DNA of 64,000 bases from Streptomyces sp. HSG2 (GTDB lineage Bacteria > Actinomycetota > Actinomycetes > Streptomycetales > Streptomycetaceae), in the NCBI RefSeq assembly GCF_016598575.1, contig NZ_CP066801.1, forward strand, positions 1,360,501-1,424,500, in the 5' to 3' direction. This document shows positions 26,305-38,781 of the stretch, one piece after another (position 1 is the stretch's first letter; every line of letters starts with the position of its first letter). The position numbers and the translations under genes were made by a program. The notes beneath the pieces are model-generated. The model was not told where the DNA came from. It searched no databases and saw only the letters and a list, made by a program, of their open reading frames with translations.

Positions 26305-26564
26305 TGTGCGACTCCCCTGATACACGCTGTTCTTCTTCTCGGGGCGGACACTAGCGTTCCGGAGAGCCCCTGTGACCGGTTAGTAACGCGCGTCACGTCT
26401 CACATGACGGACATCACACCGCAGAGGGCCATTCCGCGCCACGTACGGCGTAGTTGAGCCCGGCCGGACCGACGCCCGCCCCGCGCGGGATCGCCCGCGA
26501 CGGGGTGCCGGGCCCCGCCCCGGCGAGGGTCCCGACCGAGGGGCGGCGCGCCTACCCTGGGGAC
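26305..26564. promoter_or_regulatory. Divergent promoter region of hbd-type gene and adenosyltransferase
   Basis: A minus-strand TAGTGT at 26348-26353 could be the -10 of the dehydrogenase gene. GTTA-G-TAAC at about 26380-26388 is a small perfect palindrome. On the plus strand TACCCT at 26553-26558 ends six bases before the adenosyltransferase ATG, indicating leaderless transcription. Confidence 0.45.
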
Positions 26565-27137
26565 ATGGTCAACCTGACGCGCATCTACACGAGGACCGGC
26601 GACGACGGCACCACCGCCCTGGGCGACGGGAGCCGGGTGCCCAAGACGGACCCCCGGATCACCGCCTACGCCGACGCCAACGAGGCCAACGCGGCGCTGG
26701 GGACCGCCGTGGCCCTGGGCGCCCTGCACGAGGAGGTCGTCTCGGTCCTCGTCCGCGTCCAGAACGACCTCTTCGACGTGGGCGCGGACCTGTGCACACC
26801 GGTGGTGGAGGACCCGGAGTTTCCGCCGCTGCGCGTGGAGCAGTTCTACATCGACCGCTTGGAAGAGGACTGCGACCGCTTCAACGCCGGTCTGGAGAAG
26901 CTGCGCTCCTTCATCCTTCCGGGCGGCACGCCCGGGGCGGCCCTGCTGCACCAGGCCTGCACCGCGGTCCGCCGGGCCGAGCGCTCGACCTGGCAGGCGC
27001 TCGACACCCACGGCGACACGATGAACCCGCTGACCGCCACCTACCTCAACCGCCTGTCCGACCTGTTGTTCATCCTCGCCCGCACGGCCAACAAGTCGGT
27101 CGGTGACGTGCTGTGGGTGCCGGGCGGCGAGCGGTAG
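26565..27137 (+). CDS. Cob(I)alamin adenosyltransferase, PduO type
   Basis: A 190-residue PduO-type ATP:corrinoid adenosyltransferase. The ATP-binding N-terminal motif is RIYTRTGDDGTTALGDGSRV, followed by DANEANAALG; the C-terminal NRLSDLLFILARTAN is the family signature. It makes adenosylcobalamin, the cofactor of methylmalonyl-CoA mutase, so it fits functionally with meaB and mce in the same window. ATG 26565 is probably leaderless behind TACCCT. Length is normal. Confidence 0.93.
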   Translation: MVNLTRIYTRTGDDGTTALGDGSRVPKTDPRITAYADANEANAALGTAVALGALHEEVVSVLVRVQNDLFDVGADLCTPVVEDPEFPPLRVEQFYIDRLEEDCDRFNAGLEKLRSFILPGGTPGAALLHQACTAVRRAERSTWQALDTHGDTMNPLTATYLNRLSDLLFILARTANKSVGDVLWVPGGER

Positions 27138-27147
27138 GACCGGGCGC

Positions 27148-27336
27148 CTACTCGACGGACCGCAGCCGGCGGTGGCCGGCGAGGGCCAGTTGCAGGGCGC
27201 CGACACACATCAGGACCACGCCCACCTTCGCCGGATCGACCAGCGGCAGCGAGACGTCCGGGAGGGCCAGACGCAGGACGAGGCCCAGGGCCAGGGTGCC
27301 GGCGCCCTCCAAGGCGTCCTTCCGGTTCCGCGTCAC
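27148..27336 (-). CDS. DUF5708-type small membrane protein
   Basis: A 62-residue protein with two hydrophobic helices (AGTLALGLVLRLAL and VGVVLMCVGALQLAL) and basic ends (TRNRKDA; AGHRRLRS). The GTG start overlaps the stop of the upstream membrane-protein gene as GTGA, so they are coupled. It resembles short Streptomyces membrane proteins grouped as DUF5708. Function unknown. Confidence 0.7.
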   Translation of the reverse strand: MTRNRKDALEGAGTLALGLVLRLALPDVSLPLVDPAKVGVVLMCVGALQLALAGHRRLRSVE

Positions 27337-27914
27337 CGTCGTGTCCCCTCGTCGACCGTTCCCGGCCGGGTGTCGGCAGGCGCTTCGGGCGCCCTGCGGG
27401 GCCACACCGCGTAGGAGAGGGCGAACAGGCCGTGTGCGACGACGAGGAAGCAAACCTTGGCCTGCCACTCCAGCAGCGTGCCGACACGGGACGGGTCGTT
27501 GACGTACAGGATGGCCAGTCGTAGCAGCAGCACCGCGACCGCCCCGCCGACCAGGGTTCCGAGCCACACCCGCGCCTCGTGTCGGGCTCGTGCCGGACCG
27601 CGGCGTGGCGGCCGGACCAACGGGCGCCCCTCGAAGCGGTGGGCGGCGTGGCCGTCGAGCCACCGGACCGTGCGATGGCCGTGGCCGACGGTGTAGCCGA
27701 GATACAGCGCGGCCACGCCGTGCTCGGCGCGCGGCTCGGCTCCCCGTCCCAGGTCGATCGCCGTGGCCGTCAACAGCACCACCTCCAGAAGTGGTTCCAA
27801 CAGGAGCAGGGTCAGTCCCACGCGGGGCATCCGCAACACATAACGGGACGTCAGGCCGGCGACCAGCAGCACCCAGAAGCCGACCTCGCAGGCGATGACG
27901 AGTTGGACGATCAC
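27333..27914 (-). CDS. Multi-pass membrane protein, function unknown
   Basis: A 193-residue protein starting at GTG 27914 behind GGGAGGAG. Five hydrophobic segments are visible (for example LVIACEVGFWVLLVAGLTS, GLTLLLLEPLLEVVLLTAT, WLGTLVGGAVAVLLLRLAI). The middle loop is rich in His and Arg (GHGHRTVRWLDGHAAHRFEG). I do not recognise a family. It is the first gene of a coupled pair with the DUF5708-type protein, and is divergent from a sensor kinase 150 bases away. Confidence 0.75.
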   Translation of the reverse strand: MIVQLVIACEVGFWVLLVAGLTSRYVLRMPRVGLTLLLLEPLLEVVLLTATAIDLGRGAEPRAEHGVAALYLGYTVGHGHRTVRWLDGHAAHRFEGRPLVRPPRRGPARARHEARVWLGTLVGGAVAVLLLRLAILYVNDPSRVGTLLEWQAKVCFLVVAHGLFALSYAVWPRRAPEAPADTRPGTVDEGTRR

Positions 27915-28064
27915 ATGGGGCTCCTCCCGATCCGCCTCCACGGTTCCCTGTCCGACGGCCGAAATCCTCGTCGCGGGGGACGAGTCGGCGGTACGCCGAA
28001 GGATGCAGGCCGAATCCGTCCCGCGGCTCTGTCGCCCGCCTCTCGCACCGTGTTGGATGGGCGG

Positions 28065-29276
28065 ATGGTCGCCCTCCCCCGCCCGCACCGGTTCGACGTG
28101 TTCCTCGCGGTGGCGGGACTGCTGTGCGGGGCGGTGTTGTGGGGGGTGGGCCTGGTGATGCGCCCCTCCGGCCAACCCATCGTGCTCCTCGAAGGGCGCT
28201 GGCCACCGCTCCTGGCGCTGTCGCTGACCGCGGGCTGCGCGGTGTTCCGTCGAAGCGCGCCACGCGCCGCCGTGACCATCGCCACGGCGGCACTCGTGGT
28301 GGACACCACGACGGAGGGCAGCCTCGTCACGGTCCTGCTGTACACCGACGTCGTGTACGCCGCCGTCCTGTACGGCCCCCCGGCGACGGCCCGTGCCCTG
28401 CCCCGGTACACGGGGCTGATCACGGCCGTCGCGGCCGTGGTGCCCTACGCCGTGTGGCGGGTCCCGGAGGCATTGTTGGTGGGCGTGTACGTCGGGCTCG
28501 TCACCTTCGCGCCCGCCTCCACCGGGCTACTGGTCCGCGGGCACCGGGAGCGGGCCGAGGCGGCGGTGTCCCGGGCGGAACAGACCGCGCTGCTGGCCGA
28601 GATGGACCGGGTACAGGCGGTGACGGCGGAGCGCGCCCGGATGGCGAGGGAGTGGCACGACCTGGTCGCCAACCGCCTCTCGGCCGTGGCCCTGCACTCC
28701 ACCGCCGCCCTCTCCCTGCGCGACGAGGCCACCAGCCGCGAGGCACTGTCGGTGATCCGGGAGAACAGTGTGGCGGGGTTGGAGGAGATGCGAAGGCTGA
28801 TCGCGTTGTCCCGGGACCCCGAGGGCGACGACGGCCCGGGGCCGGCCCCGACTCTGGCGGGTCTGGACTCCCTGGTGGCATCGGCGCGCGCCCACGGGAC
28901 GGAGGTCCGTCTGGTGGCGGGGCAGGGAGCGGGGCTGTCCACCCCCGTCGAGCTGGCGGCCTACCGGATCGTCCAGGAGTCGCTCACCAACGCGTTGAAA
29001 CACGCCGGGCCGGGCCCGGTCACGGTGGTGCTGGCCCGTGCCGGGAACGTCCTGCGCGTGGAGGTGACCAGCCCCTACGACGGGGACGGCCCCCGGCCCC
29101 CCCGGCTCCCGGGATCCGGGGCGGGGCTGGTCGGCATGCGGGAGCGGGTCGGGTTGCTGGGCGGCGACCTGGAGGTGGGTCCCCGACCGGTCGCCGGAGA
29201 GGACGGGCGCGCCGTCTGGTCGGTGCGGGCCCGCCTGCCTGTCGTGGAGAGCGCGACGCGGGGGGTGGTCGCGTGA
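28065..29276 (+). CDS. Sensor histidine kinase (NarL/HisKA_3 class)
   Basis: A 403-residue kinase. Four or five N-terminal membrane helices span residues 10-155, followed by a coiled linker and the dimerisation helix ARMAREWHDLVANRLSAVAL with phospho-acceptor H198. The catalytic domain has the N box IVQESLTNALKHAG and the G box GSGAGLVGMRERV. The TGA stop overlaps the GTG of the response regulator. The kinase presumably senses a membrane or envelope signal; the stimulus is unknown. A longer form from GTG 28050 is possible. Confidence 0.9.
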   Translation: MVALPRPHRFDVFLAVAGLLCGAVLWGVGLVMRPSGQPIVLLEGRWPPLLALSLTAGCAVFRRSAPRAAVTIATAALVVDTTTEGSLVTVLLYTDVVYAAVLYGPPATARALPRYTGLITAVAAVVPYAVWRVPEALLVGVYVGLVTFAPASTGLLVRGHRERAEAAVSRAEQTALLAEMDRVQAVTAERARMAREWHDLVANRLSAVALHSTAALSLRDEATSREALSVIRENSVAGLEEMRRLIALSRDPEGDDGPGPAPTLAGLDSLVASARAHGTEVRLVAGQGAGLSTPVELAAYRIVQESLTNALKHAGPGPVTVVLARAGNVLRVEVTSPYDGDGPRPPRLPGSGAGLVGMRERVGLLGGDLEVGPRPVAGEDGRAVWSVRARLPVVESATRGVVA

Positions 29277-29917
29277 TCCGTGTGCTGGTGGCCGAGGACC
29301 AGTCCGCGGTCCGCGCGGGGCTGGTGCTCATCCTCGACAGCGCCCCGGACATCGAAGTGGTCGGACAGGCGGCGGACGGCGAGCGGGCCGTCGCGCTGGC
29401 CCGGGAACTCCGCCCCGATCTGGTCGTGATGGATCTGCGGATGCCCTGCCTGGACGGGGTGGCGGCGACCCGCCTGGTGGCGGGCGAGGGAGTCGCCGAG
29501 GTCCTGGTGTTGACCACCTTCGATCTCGACGAGTACGTCTTCGGCGCCCTGCGGGCGGGTGCCGCCGGCTTCCTGCTGAAGAGTGCCGAGGCCGCCGACC
29601 TGATCGCGGCGGTGCGGGCGGTGGCAGCCGGTGAGGGCGTGCTCGCCCCGGCGGTCACCCGACGGTTGATCGCCGAGTTCGCCCGCAGTCCCGAGAAGCC
29701 CGGCCCCGTCCCCCCGCCGCCGGGTCTGGCCGAGCTGACCCGGCGGGAGCGCGAGGTCCTCGCGTGCCTCGGAGAGGGGCTGTCCAACGCCGCCGTGGCG
29801 GAACGCCTGACGATGGCGGAGGCCACGGTGAAGACCCACGTTAGCAGGGTGCTGGCCAAGCTGGGGCTGCGCAGTCGCATGGAGGCGGCGGTGCTGGCCC
29901 GGAGGGTGGAACGCTGA
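29273..29917 (+). CDS. Response regulator, NarL/LuxR type
   Basis: A 214-residue regulator. The receiver domain has the acidic pair in VAEDQ, phosphorylated D54 in LVVMDLRMP and a conserved lysine in FLLKSAEA. The C-terminal LuxR helix-turn-helix is LTRREREVLACLGEGLSNAA through ATVKTHVSRVLAKL. It starts at GTG within the kinase stop (GTGA) and is the cognate partner. Targets are not evident; the divergent membrane-protein pair upstream is a plausible one by position. Confidence 0.92.
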   Translation: MIRVLVAEDQSAVRAGLVLILDSAPDIEVVGQAADGERAVALARELRPDLVVMDLRMPCLDGVAATRLVAGEGVAEVLVLTTFDLDEYVFGALRAGAAGFLLKSAEAADLIAAVRAVAAGEGVLAPAVTRRLIAEFARSPEKPGPVPPPPGLAELTRREREVLACLGEGLSNAAVAERLTMAEATVKTHVSRVLAKLGLRSRMEAAVLARRVER

Positions 29918-30032
29918 GGAGGTCCCTCCCGGTGTTCCGTGGACGTTCCCGCCTCGCGCTTCGCCGCTCGACCGGACACGACGAGGCGCGACGGTTCGGA
30001 CGGTCGGGATTCCCCCGGGAGGGCGAGCCGGG

Positions 30033-30479
30033 TCAGGCGACGTTGACTCGCTGTCCCGGGGGGGCCGCCTCCAGCCAGGCCAGGAAGCCGGTCAGCGCGT
30101 CCTCGCTCATCGCCAGCTCCAGGCGGGTGCCCCGGTGCAGGCAGGCCAGTACGACGGCGTCGGACAGGAGCGCCAGTTCCTCGTCCCCGGCCGGAACCCG
30201 TCGTCCGGCGACCTCGATCGCGGCGCGTTCCAGGATCCGTCGGGGGCGTGGGGAGTAGGAGAAGACCCGGTACCACTCGACGCGGTCGCCGTTGTAGCGG
30301 GAGACCCCGTAGGCCCAGCCCTTCCCGGTGCCCTCGCCCTCCTGCGGGGCGTCCCAGCGCACCGAGCAGTCGAAGGTGCCGCCGGAACGTTGGATCAGCC
30401 GGCGACGCAGCCCGAAGACGAACAGGCCGACCAGCACCAGGGCGACGACGACACCGCTCACGGTCAGAGCGAGGACCAC
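30033..30479 (-). CDS. DUF2550 family membrane-anchored protein
   Basis: A 148-residue protein with one N-terminal membrane helix (LTVSGVVVALVLVGLFVFGLRRR) and a cytoplasmic domain containing GTFDCSVRWD, GKGWAYGVSRYNGDRVEWYRVF and a conserved LSDAVVLACLHRGTRLELAMSE. This is the actinobacterial DUF2550 family, regularly found after atpC. Function unknown. It is separated from atpC by a terminator-like hairpin. Confidence 0.85.
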   Translation of the reverse strand: MVLALTVSGVVVALVLVGLFVFGLRRRLIQRSGGTFDCSVRWDAPQEGEGTGKGWAYGVSRYNGDRVEWYRVFSYSPRPRRILERAAIEVAGRRVPAGDEELALLSDAVVLACLHRGTRLELAMSEDALTGFLAWLEAAPPGQRVNVA

Positions 30480-30539
30480 CGAAACCGACCTCCTCGTCTC
30501 CTAGGCGACGGGACGCGTGGGACGTCCCCCATCCGGCAC

Positions 30540-30581
30540 AGCCGCGGCCGGGTCCGGATCGCTCCGGTCCCAGCCGCGGCT
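30540..30581 (-). terminator. Terminator of the atp operon
   Basis: AGCCGCGGC (30540-30548) pairs with GCCGCGGCT (30573-30581), and GGTCCGG/CCGGTCC inside extends the stem. It lies about 60 bases after the atpC stop. Confidence 0.6.
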
Positions 30582-30640
30582 GAGGCACTCATCGTACGGC
30601 TTTCCCAGAGCCTAATGGCCCCGGGCCCGGCCCTCGGGGG

Positions 30641-31015
30641 TCAGCGCGCCGTCGCGGCTCGCAGCCGGACGTCGGCCCGGCGCTGCGCCGAGGCGTCGGC
30701 GTCCGACTTGGCACGCTCCAGTGCCCGCTCGGCGCGCTGGATGTCGATCTCGTCCGACAGCTCGGCGATCTCGGCCAGCACCGACAGCTTGTCGTCGGAG
30801 AAGGAGAGGAAACCGCCGTGCACCGCGGCGACGACCGTCCCTCCCTCGCGCGTCCGGATCGTCACCGGGCCCGACTCCAGCACACCGAGCAGCGGCTGGT
30901 GACCGGGCATGACGCCGATGTCGCCGGACGTGGTGCGCGCGACGACCAGGGTGGCCTCGCCGGACCAGACCTCTCGGTCGGCCGCGACCAGCGCGACGTG
31001 CAGCTCAGCAGCCAA
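30641..31015 (-). CDS. atpC: F1Fo ATP synthase subunit epsilon
   Basis: A 124-residue epsilon subunit: LHVALVAADREVWSGEATLV and GDIGVMPGHQPLLGVLESGP are the conserved beta-sandwich motifs, followed by a C-terminal helical hairpin (IDIQRAERALERAKSDAD). It is part of the central stalk, coupling rotation and inhibiting ATP hydrolysis. Last gene of the atp operon, 105 bases after atpD. Confidence 0.96.
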   Translation of the reverse strand: MAAELHVALVAADREVWSGEATLVVARTTSGDIGVMPGHQPLLGVLESGPVTIRTREGGTVVAAVHGGFLSFSDDKLSVLAEIAELSDEIDIQRAERALERAKSDADASAQRRADVRLRAATAR

Positions 31016-31120
31016 GAGTGGCTCCTCGGGTCACCACCCGGCGGGTGTGCCGGGTGTGGGTTGCAAGTGGCGTACGGGAGGGGGCGGGACGCGCCCGACC
31101 CCTCCCGAGGGGAGGCGGGG

Positions 31121-33477
<2,357 letters not shown>

Positions 33478-33498
33478 GAGTCAGGTCCCTTCCTTACG

Positions 33499-35088
<1,590 letters not shown>

Positions 35089-35109
35089 CTGGGTTCCCTG
35101 CTCTCCTTG

Positions 35110-35179
35110 TTGGGCCCGAAGTTTCTTGGGGGGGATCTGGGGGCTCCCCCCAGAAACTCTGCATCCTCTGCACGGCCCA
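35110..35179 (-). promoter_or_regulatory. Nested hairpin in the atpH-atpA gap
   Basis: TTGGGCC (35110-35116) pairs with GGCCCAA (35173-35179) and, inside it, AGTTTCT...GGGGGG (about 35120-35134) pairs with CCCCCC...AGAAACT (about 35145-35158). The structure ends about 20 bases before the atpA ribosome binding site. It may act in processing, stability or translation of the operon mRNA. Confidence 0.5.
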
Positions 35180-35244
35180 ACCAGGGCCGTAGGTACTTCC
35201 TGCGTATTCAGTTGCCGCGGCGGCCGGTCGGCCGCTCGGGGCCG

Positions 35245-36060
35245 TCAGCCCGCCAGTCGGCGGCCGGCGGCCTCGATGCGGTCCGCGATGGAACCGTTGA
35301 TGACCTCGTCGCCGACCCGCACCCGGATTCCGCCGAGGACCTCGGGGTCCACGTCCAGGTTGAGGTGGAGCGGTCGCCCGTAGAGCCCGGCGAGGGCGGC
35401 GCCGAGGCGTCGCTTCTGCGGGTCGCTCAGCGGGACCGCCGAGGTGACGACGGCGACCATGCGGTCGCGCCGCTCGGCCGCGAGCCTGGACAGGGACTCG
35501 ACCCCCGACTCCAGACTACGTCCTCGCGGAGCCGTGACCAGGCGGGTCACCAGGCGCTCCGTGCCCGGCTTGGCCCTGCCCCCGAGCAAGGTGCCCAGCA
35601 GCCCGGCCTTGGCCGAGGCGGGCGCCTCGCGGTCGGTCAGCGCGGCGCGGAGCTCGGTGCTGGAGGCGACGATCCGGCCGAAGCGGAAGAGTTCGTCTTC
35701 CACATCGTCCAGCGTGCCGTCCCGCTGGGCGGCCGTGAGATCGGCGGTGTCGGCCAGCTGCTCCAGCGCGTCCACCAGGTCACGGCTGCGCGACCACCGG
35801 GAGCGCACCAGACCGGACACCAGGTCGGCCGTGTCGCCGCCGATCCGGGTCCCGACCAGGCGCCGCGCCAGGTCCGCCTTGGCCTCCGGGGACTGCGCCG
35901 GGTCGGTGAGGACCCGACGCAGCGACACCTCGCGGTCGAGCAGCGCGGTGACGGCGGCCAGCTCGTCGGCGAGCCGCGCCGCGTCGGCGGACGTGGAGTC
36001 CGTCAGCGCGTCGAGTCGCTCGCGTCCGGCTGCCAGGGCCTCGCGGCTCGCTCCGTTCAT
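35245..36060 (-). CDS. atpH: F1Fo ATP synthase subunit delta
   Basis: A 271-residue delta subunit with the family pattern of an N-terminal helical bundle (GASREALAAGRERLDALTD) and the C-terminal GIRVRVGDEVINGSIADRI motif. It links the peripheral stalk to F1. The actinobacterial form is longer than the roughly 180-residue enterobacterial one. Its ATG overlaps the atpF stop (ATGA). Confidence 0.95.
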   Translation of the reverse strand: MNGASREALAAGRERLDALTDSTSADAARLADELAAVTALLDREVSLRRVLTDPAQSPEAKADLARRLVGTRIGGDTADLVSGLVRSRWSRSRDLVDALEQLADTADLTAAQRDGTLDDVEDELFRFGRIVASSTELRAALTDREAPASAKAGLLGTLLGGRAKPGTERLVTRLVTAPRGRSLESGVESLSRLAAERRDRMVAVVTSAVPLSDPQKRRLGAALAGLYGRPLHLNLDVDPEVLGGIRVRVGDEVINGSIADRIEAAGRRLAG

Positions 36061-36614
36061 CGCGTGGCCTCGGCCTTCGCCGACTTGTCCTCGAGCTCGT
36101 CCAGGAACCGGTCGATGACGCGGCTCTGCCGAGCGTGGTCCTCGAGGGACTCGCCGACCAGCTTGCCGGCCAGTTCCGTCGCGAGCGTGCCGAGGTCCTG
36201 GCGCAGCGCGGACGCGGCGGCCTTCCGGTCGGCCTGGATCTGGGCGTGGCCCGCGGCGACGATCTCCTCGCGCTGACGCTGGCCCTCCGCGCGCATCTCG
36301 GCGATGAGCGCGGCGCCCTGCTCCTGCGACTCCTGACGCAGCCGCGCGGCCTCGTGGCGTGCCTCGGCGAGCTGTGCCTTGTACTGCTCCAGGACGCTCT
36401 GGGCCTCGGTCTGCGCGGCCTCGGCCTTCTCGATACCGCCCTCGATGGCCTCGCGACGCTCCTCCAGAACCTTGTTGATGTTCGGAAGCAGCTTCTTCCA
36501 GAAGAAGAAGAACACGATGGCGAAGGCGATGGTGCCCACGAGCAGCTCGGGGCCCGGCGGAATGAGCGGGTTCTGCTCTTCCTCGGCCGCCAGCTGTACG
36601 AGCTTGGCGATCAC
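36057..36614 (-). CDS. atpF: F1Fo ATP synthase subunit b
   Basis: A 185-residue subunit b: one N-terminal membrane helix (LLVGTIAFAIVFFFFWKKLL) and a long charged coiled-coil (EERREAIEGGIEKAEAAQTE onward). It is the peripheral-stalk stator. Short ATGA overlap with atpH. Confidence 0.95.
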   Translation of the reverse strand: MIAKLVQLAAEEEQNPLIPPGPELLVGTIAFAIVFFFFWKKLLPNINKVLEERREAIEGGIEKAEAAQTEAQSVLEQYKAQLAEARHEAARLRQESQEQGAALIAEMRAEGQRQREEIVAAGHAQIQADRKAAASALRQDLGTLATELAGKLVGESLEDHARQSRVIDRFLDELEDKSAKAEATR

Positions 36615-36655
36615 ATCAGTGCCTTTCGTCGAAACGTTTGGCTCGTCGGCGTTCG

Positions 36656-36940
<285 letters not shown>

Positions 36941-36964
36941 TCATGGGGGTGTGGTGCGGGTCGC

Positions 36965-37783
36965 TCAGTGGTGCTTGGCGAGAGCGCCCTGGATGTAGGA
37001 GCAAGCGAGCAGGACGAAGACGTACGCCTGCACGAGTTGCACGAAGAGCTCGAAGAGGATCATGGCGATGGTCATCGCGAAGGAGACGCCCGCCGCAGGG
37101 ATCATCCAGCTGTTCAGCAGGTACCAGGAGGCGACGGTGAACATCACCAGCATCAGGTGACCGGCGAACATGTTGGCGAACAGTCGCACCGCGTGGGTGA
37201 ACGGCCTGACCAGCAGGTTGGAGAAGAACTCGATCACCACGACGAGCGGCAGCACCGGGCCGAGCGACTTGTCGTAGCCCGTGAAGTTCTTGAGGGCGCC
37301 GACGAATCCGTGGCGCTTGAAGGTCAGCGACACCCAGACCAGGTAGACGATGACCGCCAGCACGATCGGGTAAGCGATGATCGACGACACCGGGAACTGG
37401 GCGAGCGGGATCACCGACCAGATGTTCATGATCCAGATGAAGAAGAACAGCGAGACCATCAGCGGGACGTACTTCTCGCCCTCCCGCTTTCCGAGCGTCT
37501 CGTAGACGATGGTGCGGCGGACGAAGTCGTAGCCGGCCTCTCCGACCATCTGCAGCTTGCCCGGCACCACCCGCGCCTTGCCGAAGGCCGCCCAGAAGAA
37601 GACCGTGACGACGACGGTGGTGATGAGAGCGAGCAGCATCACCTTGTTGAACTCGAACCCGCCGACGGTGAAGATCGGCTTGAAGAGGAACGAGTGCAGG
37701 CCGGGAGCCGGAAAGCCACAGCCGTTGTCGGACATGACCCGACAGCTCCAGTCAAAGGCGAGCTGGGTCTGGTCAGCACTCAC
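36965..37783 (-). CDS. atpB: F1Fo ATP synthase subunit a
   Basis: A 272-residue membrane subunit with five or six helices. The essential arginine lies in LLVRPFTHAVRLFANMFAGH. I chose GTG 37783 because AAGGAG is seven bases upstream, rather than the start at 37819. It forms the proton half-channels next to the c ring. Confidence 0.95.
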   Translation of the reverse strand: MSADQTQLAFDWSCRVMSDNGCGFPAPGLHSFLFKPIFTVGGFEFNKVMLLALITTVVVTVFFWAAFGKARVVPGKLQMVGEAGYDFVRRTIVYETLGKREGEKYVPLMVSLFFFIWIMNIWSVIPLAQFPVSSIIAYPIVLAVIVYLVWVSLTFKRHGFVGALKNFTGYDKSLGPVLPLVVVIEFFSNLLVRPFTHAVRLFANMFAGHLMLVMFTVASWYLLNSWMIPAAGVSFAMTIAMILFELFVQLVQAYVFVLLACSYIQGALAKHH

Positions 37784-38008
37784 CGCGGGCTCCTTCGGCG
37801 TGACGCATGGGTACGGCAACCTCGTTGTGTCGGCGCGGCGCGAGGCCGCGGTTCGGCACGGGACTGGTGTTACGGATGTGGGGGCGGTCGTGGGGTGTCC
37901 CGCCTCGCGTTCGGGCGGGCCTCAGCTCGGATGCCCGCGCCCACGATGCCGCAGTTGGCACCGGACGATAGCAGGGTCTCTCATGGGCTCTTATCCCGCC
38001 CCTACCTC

Positions 38009-38446
38009 TCACCGCGCCCGCCCCGGCCCACCGGGCCCCCGGCCCGCGACCGGTTCCGGCTCGACGTAGAGGATCTTGGCCTTCATGTGGGCTCGGGTCT
38101 GCGCCGCGATCCAGGTCAGGGTGGCCGCGACCAGGGTGAACGCGAAGACCTTCGGGTCGAAGAGCGTGGTGTCCCTGAAGGCCGTCAGGAAGACGAACAA
38201 CAAGAGGATCTGTGCCATGTAGAGCATCAGCCCCATGGCCTGGAAGAGGTGCGGAAGCGACCGGGCCACGCGCTGCAGGACGTACAGACCGATCCCCATG
38301 AAGAGGATCACCACCACCGCGGCGACCAAGGCACCGATCACCCCCCGCCCGCCGACGGCCACCGCGCCGATCACGGCGGCGGTCACCCCGACGGCGGCCG
38401 TGGGGACGGCAGCCTGGGACAAGGTCCGGACGTCGTTGGACGGCAT
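38009..38446 (-). CDS. atpI: ATP synthase protein I
   Basis: A 145-residue membrane protein with four hydrophobic segments (for example VGVTAAVIGAVAVGGRG and MGLMLYMAQILLLFVFLTA). AtpI assists c-ring assembly or metal transport in other bacteria and is usually the first atp gene. The ATG at 38446 follows GGAG; a 225-base gap separates it from atpB. Confidence 0.85.
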   Translation of the reverse strand: MPSNDVRTLSQAAVPTAAVGVTAAVIGAVAVGGRGVIGALVAAVVVILFMGIGLYVLQRVARSLPHLFQAMGLMLYMAQILLLFVFLTAFRDTTLFDPKVFAFTLVAATLTWIAAQTRAHMKAKILYVEPEPVAGRGPGGPGRAR

Positions 38447-38781
38447 GGCGGCATCTCCGCTTTCGCAGGGGGCAGGGGTGTCGTCATGGACGAGCGTAAT
38501 CCCGGACCGAGCGAGCTCCTGACGCCGAGGAGACCGTCGCGAGGCGACCCTTGGGCTCCATCCCGGAATTCTCGTGAACGGTATCACAAACTATTTGATG
38601 AGGTCTTTACCTGAGCGTGTGCTCACTCTCACACATGAGGGTGATGGCGCGCGTTTGAGCCTTGGGGTGACCACTTCGCGTGGTATTAGGGCGATTGCGT
38701 TCCCTGCTTCGCACGCCAACACCCCGGACGATTCCCACGAGTTGGCAAACCCGTTCGGCGCCTCCTTGCCGAACGGCACCC
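38447..38781. promoter_or_regulatory. Promoter region of the atp operon
   Basis: A 335-base gap between rfe and atpI, both on the minus strand, that includes a relatively AT-rich segment (about 38575-38700) in which the atp promoter must lie; I cannot pick one -35/-10 pair with confidence. The rfe terminator is at the far end. Confidence 0.5.
38751..38776 (-). terminator. Terminator after the WecA-type gene
   Basis: CCGTTCGGC (38751-38759) and GCCGAACGG (38768-38776) form a perfect 9-bp stem directly after the stop codon, followed on the minus strand by GTTTGCC. Confidence 0.75.

Noticed and set aside
23119..26457. Long open frame opposite the large ATPase and STAS genes
   Set aside because: Spans several real genes on the other strand and their spacers; typical high-GC antisense frame.
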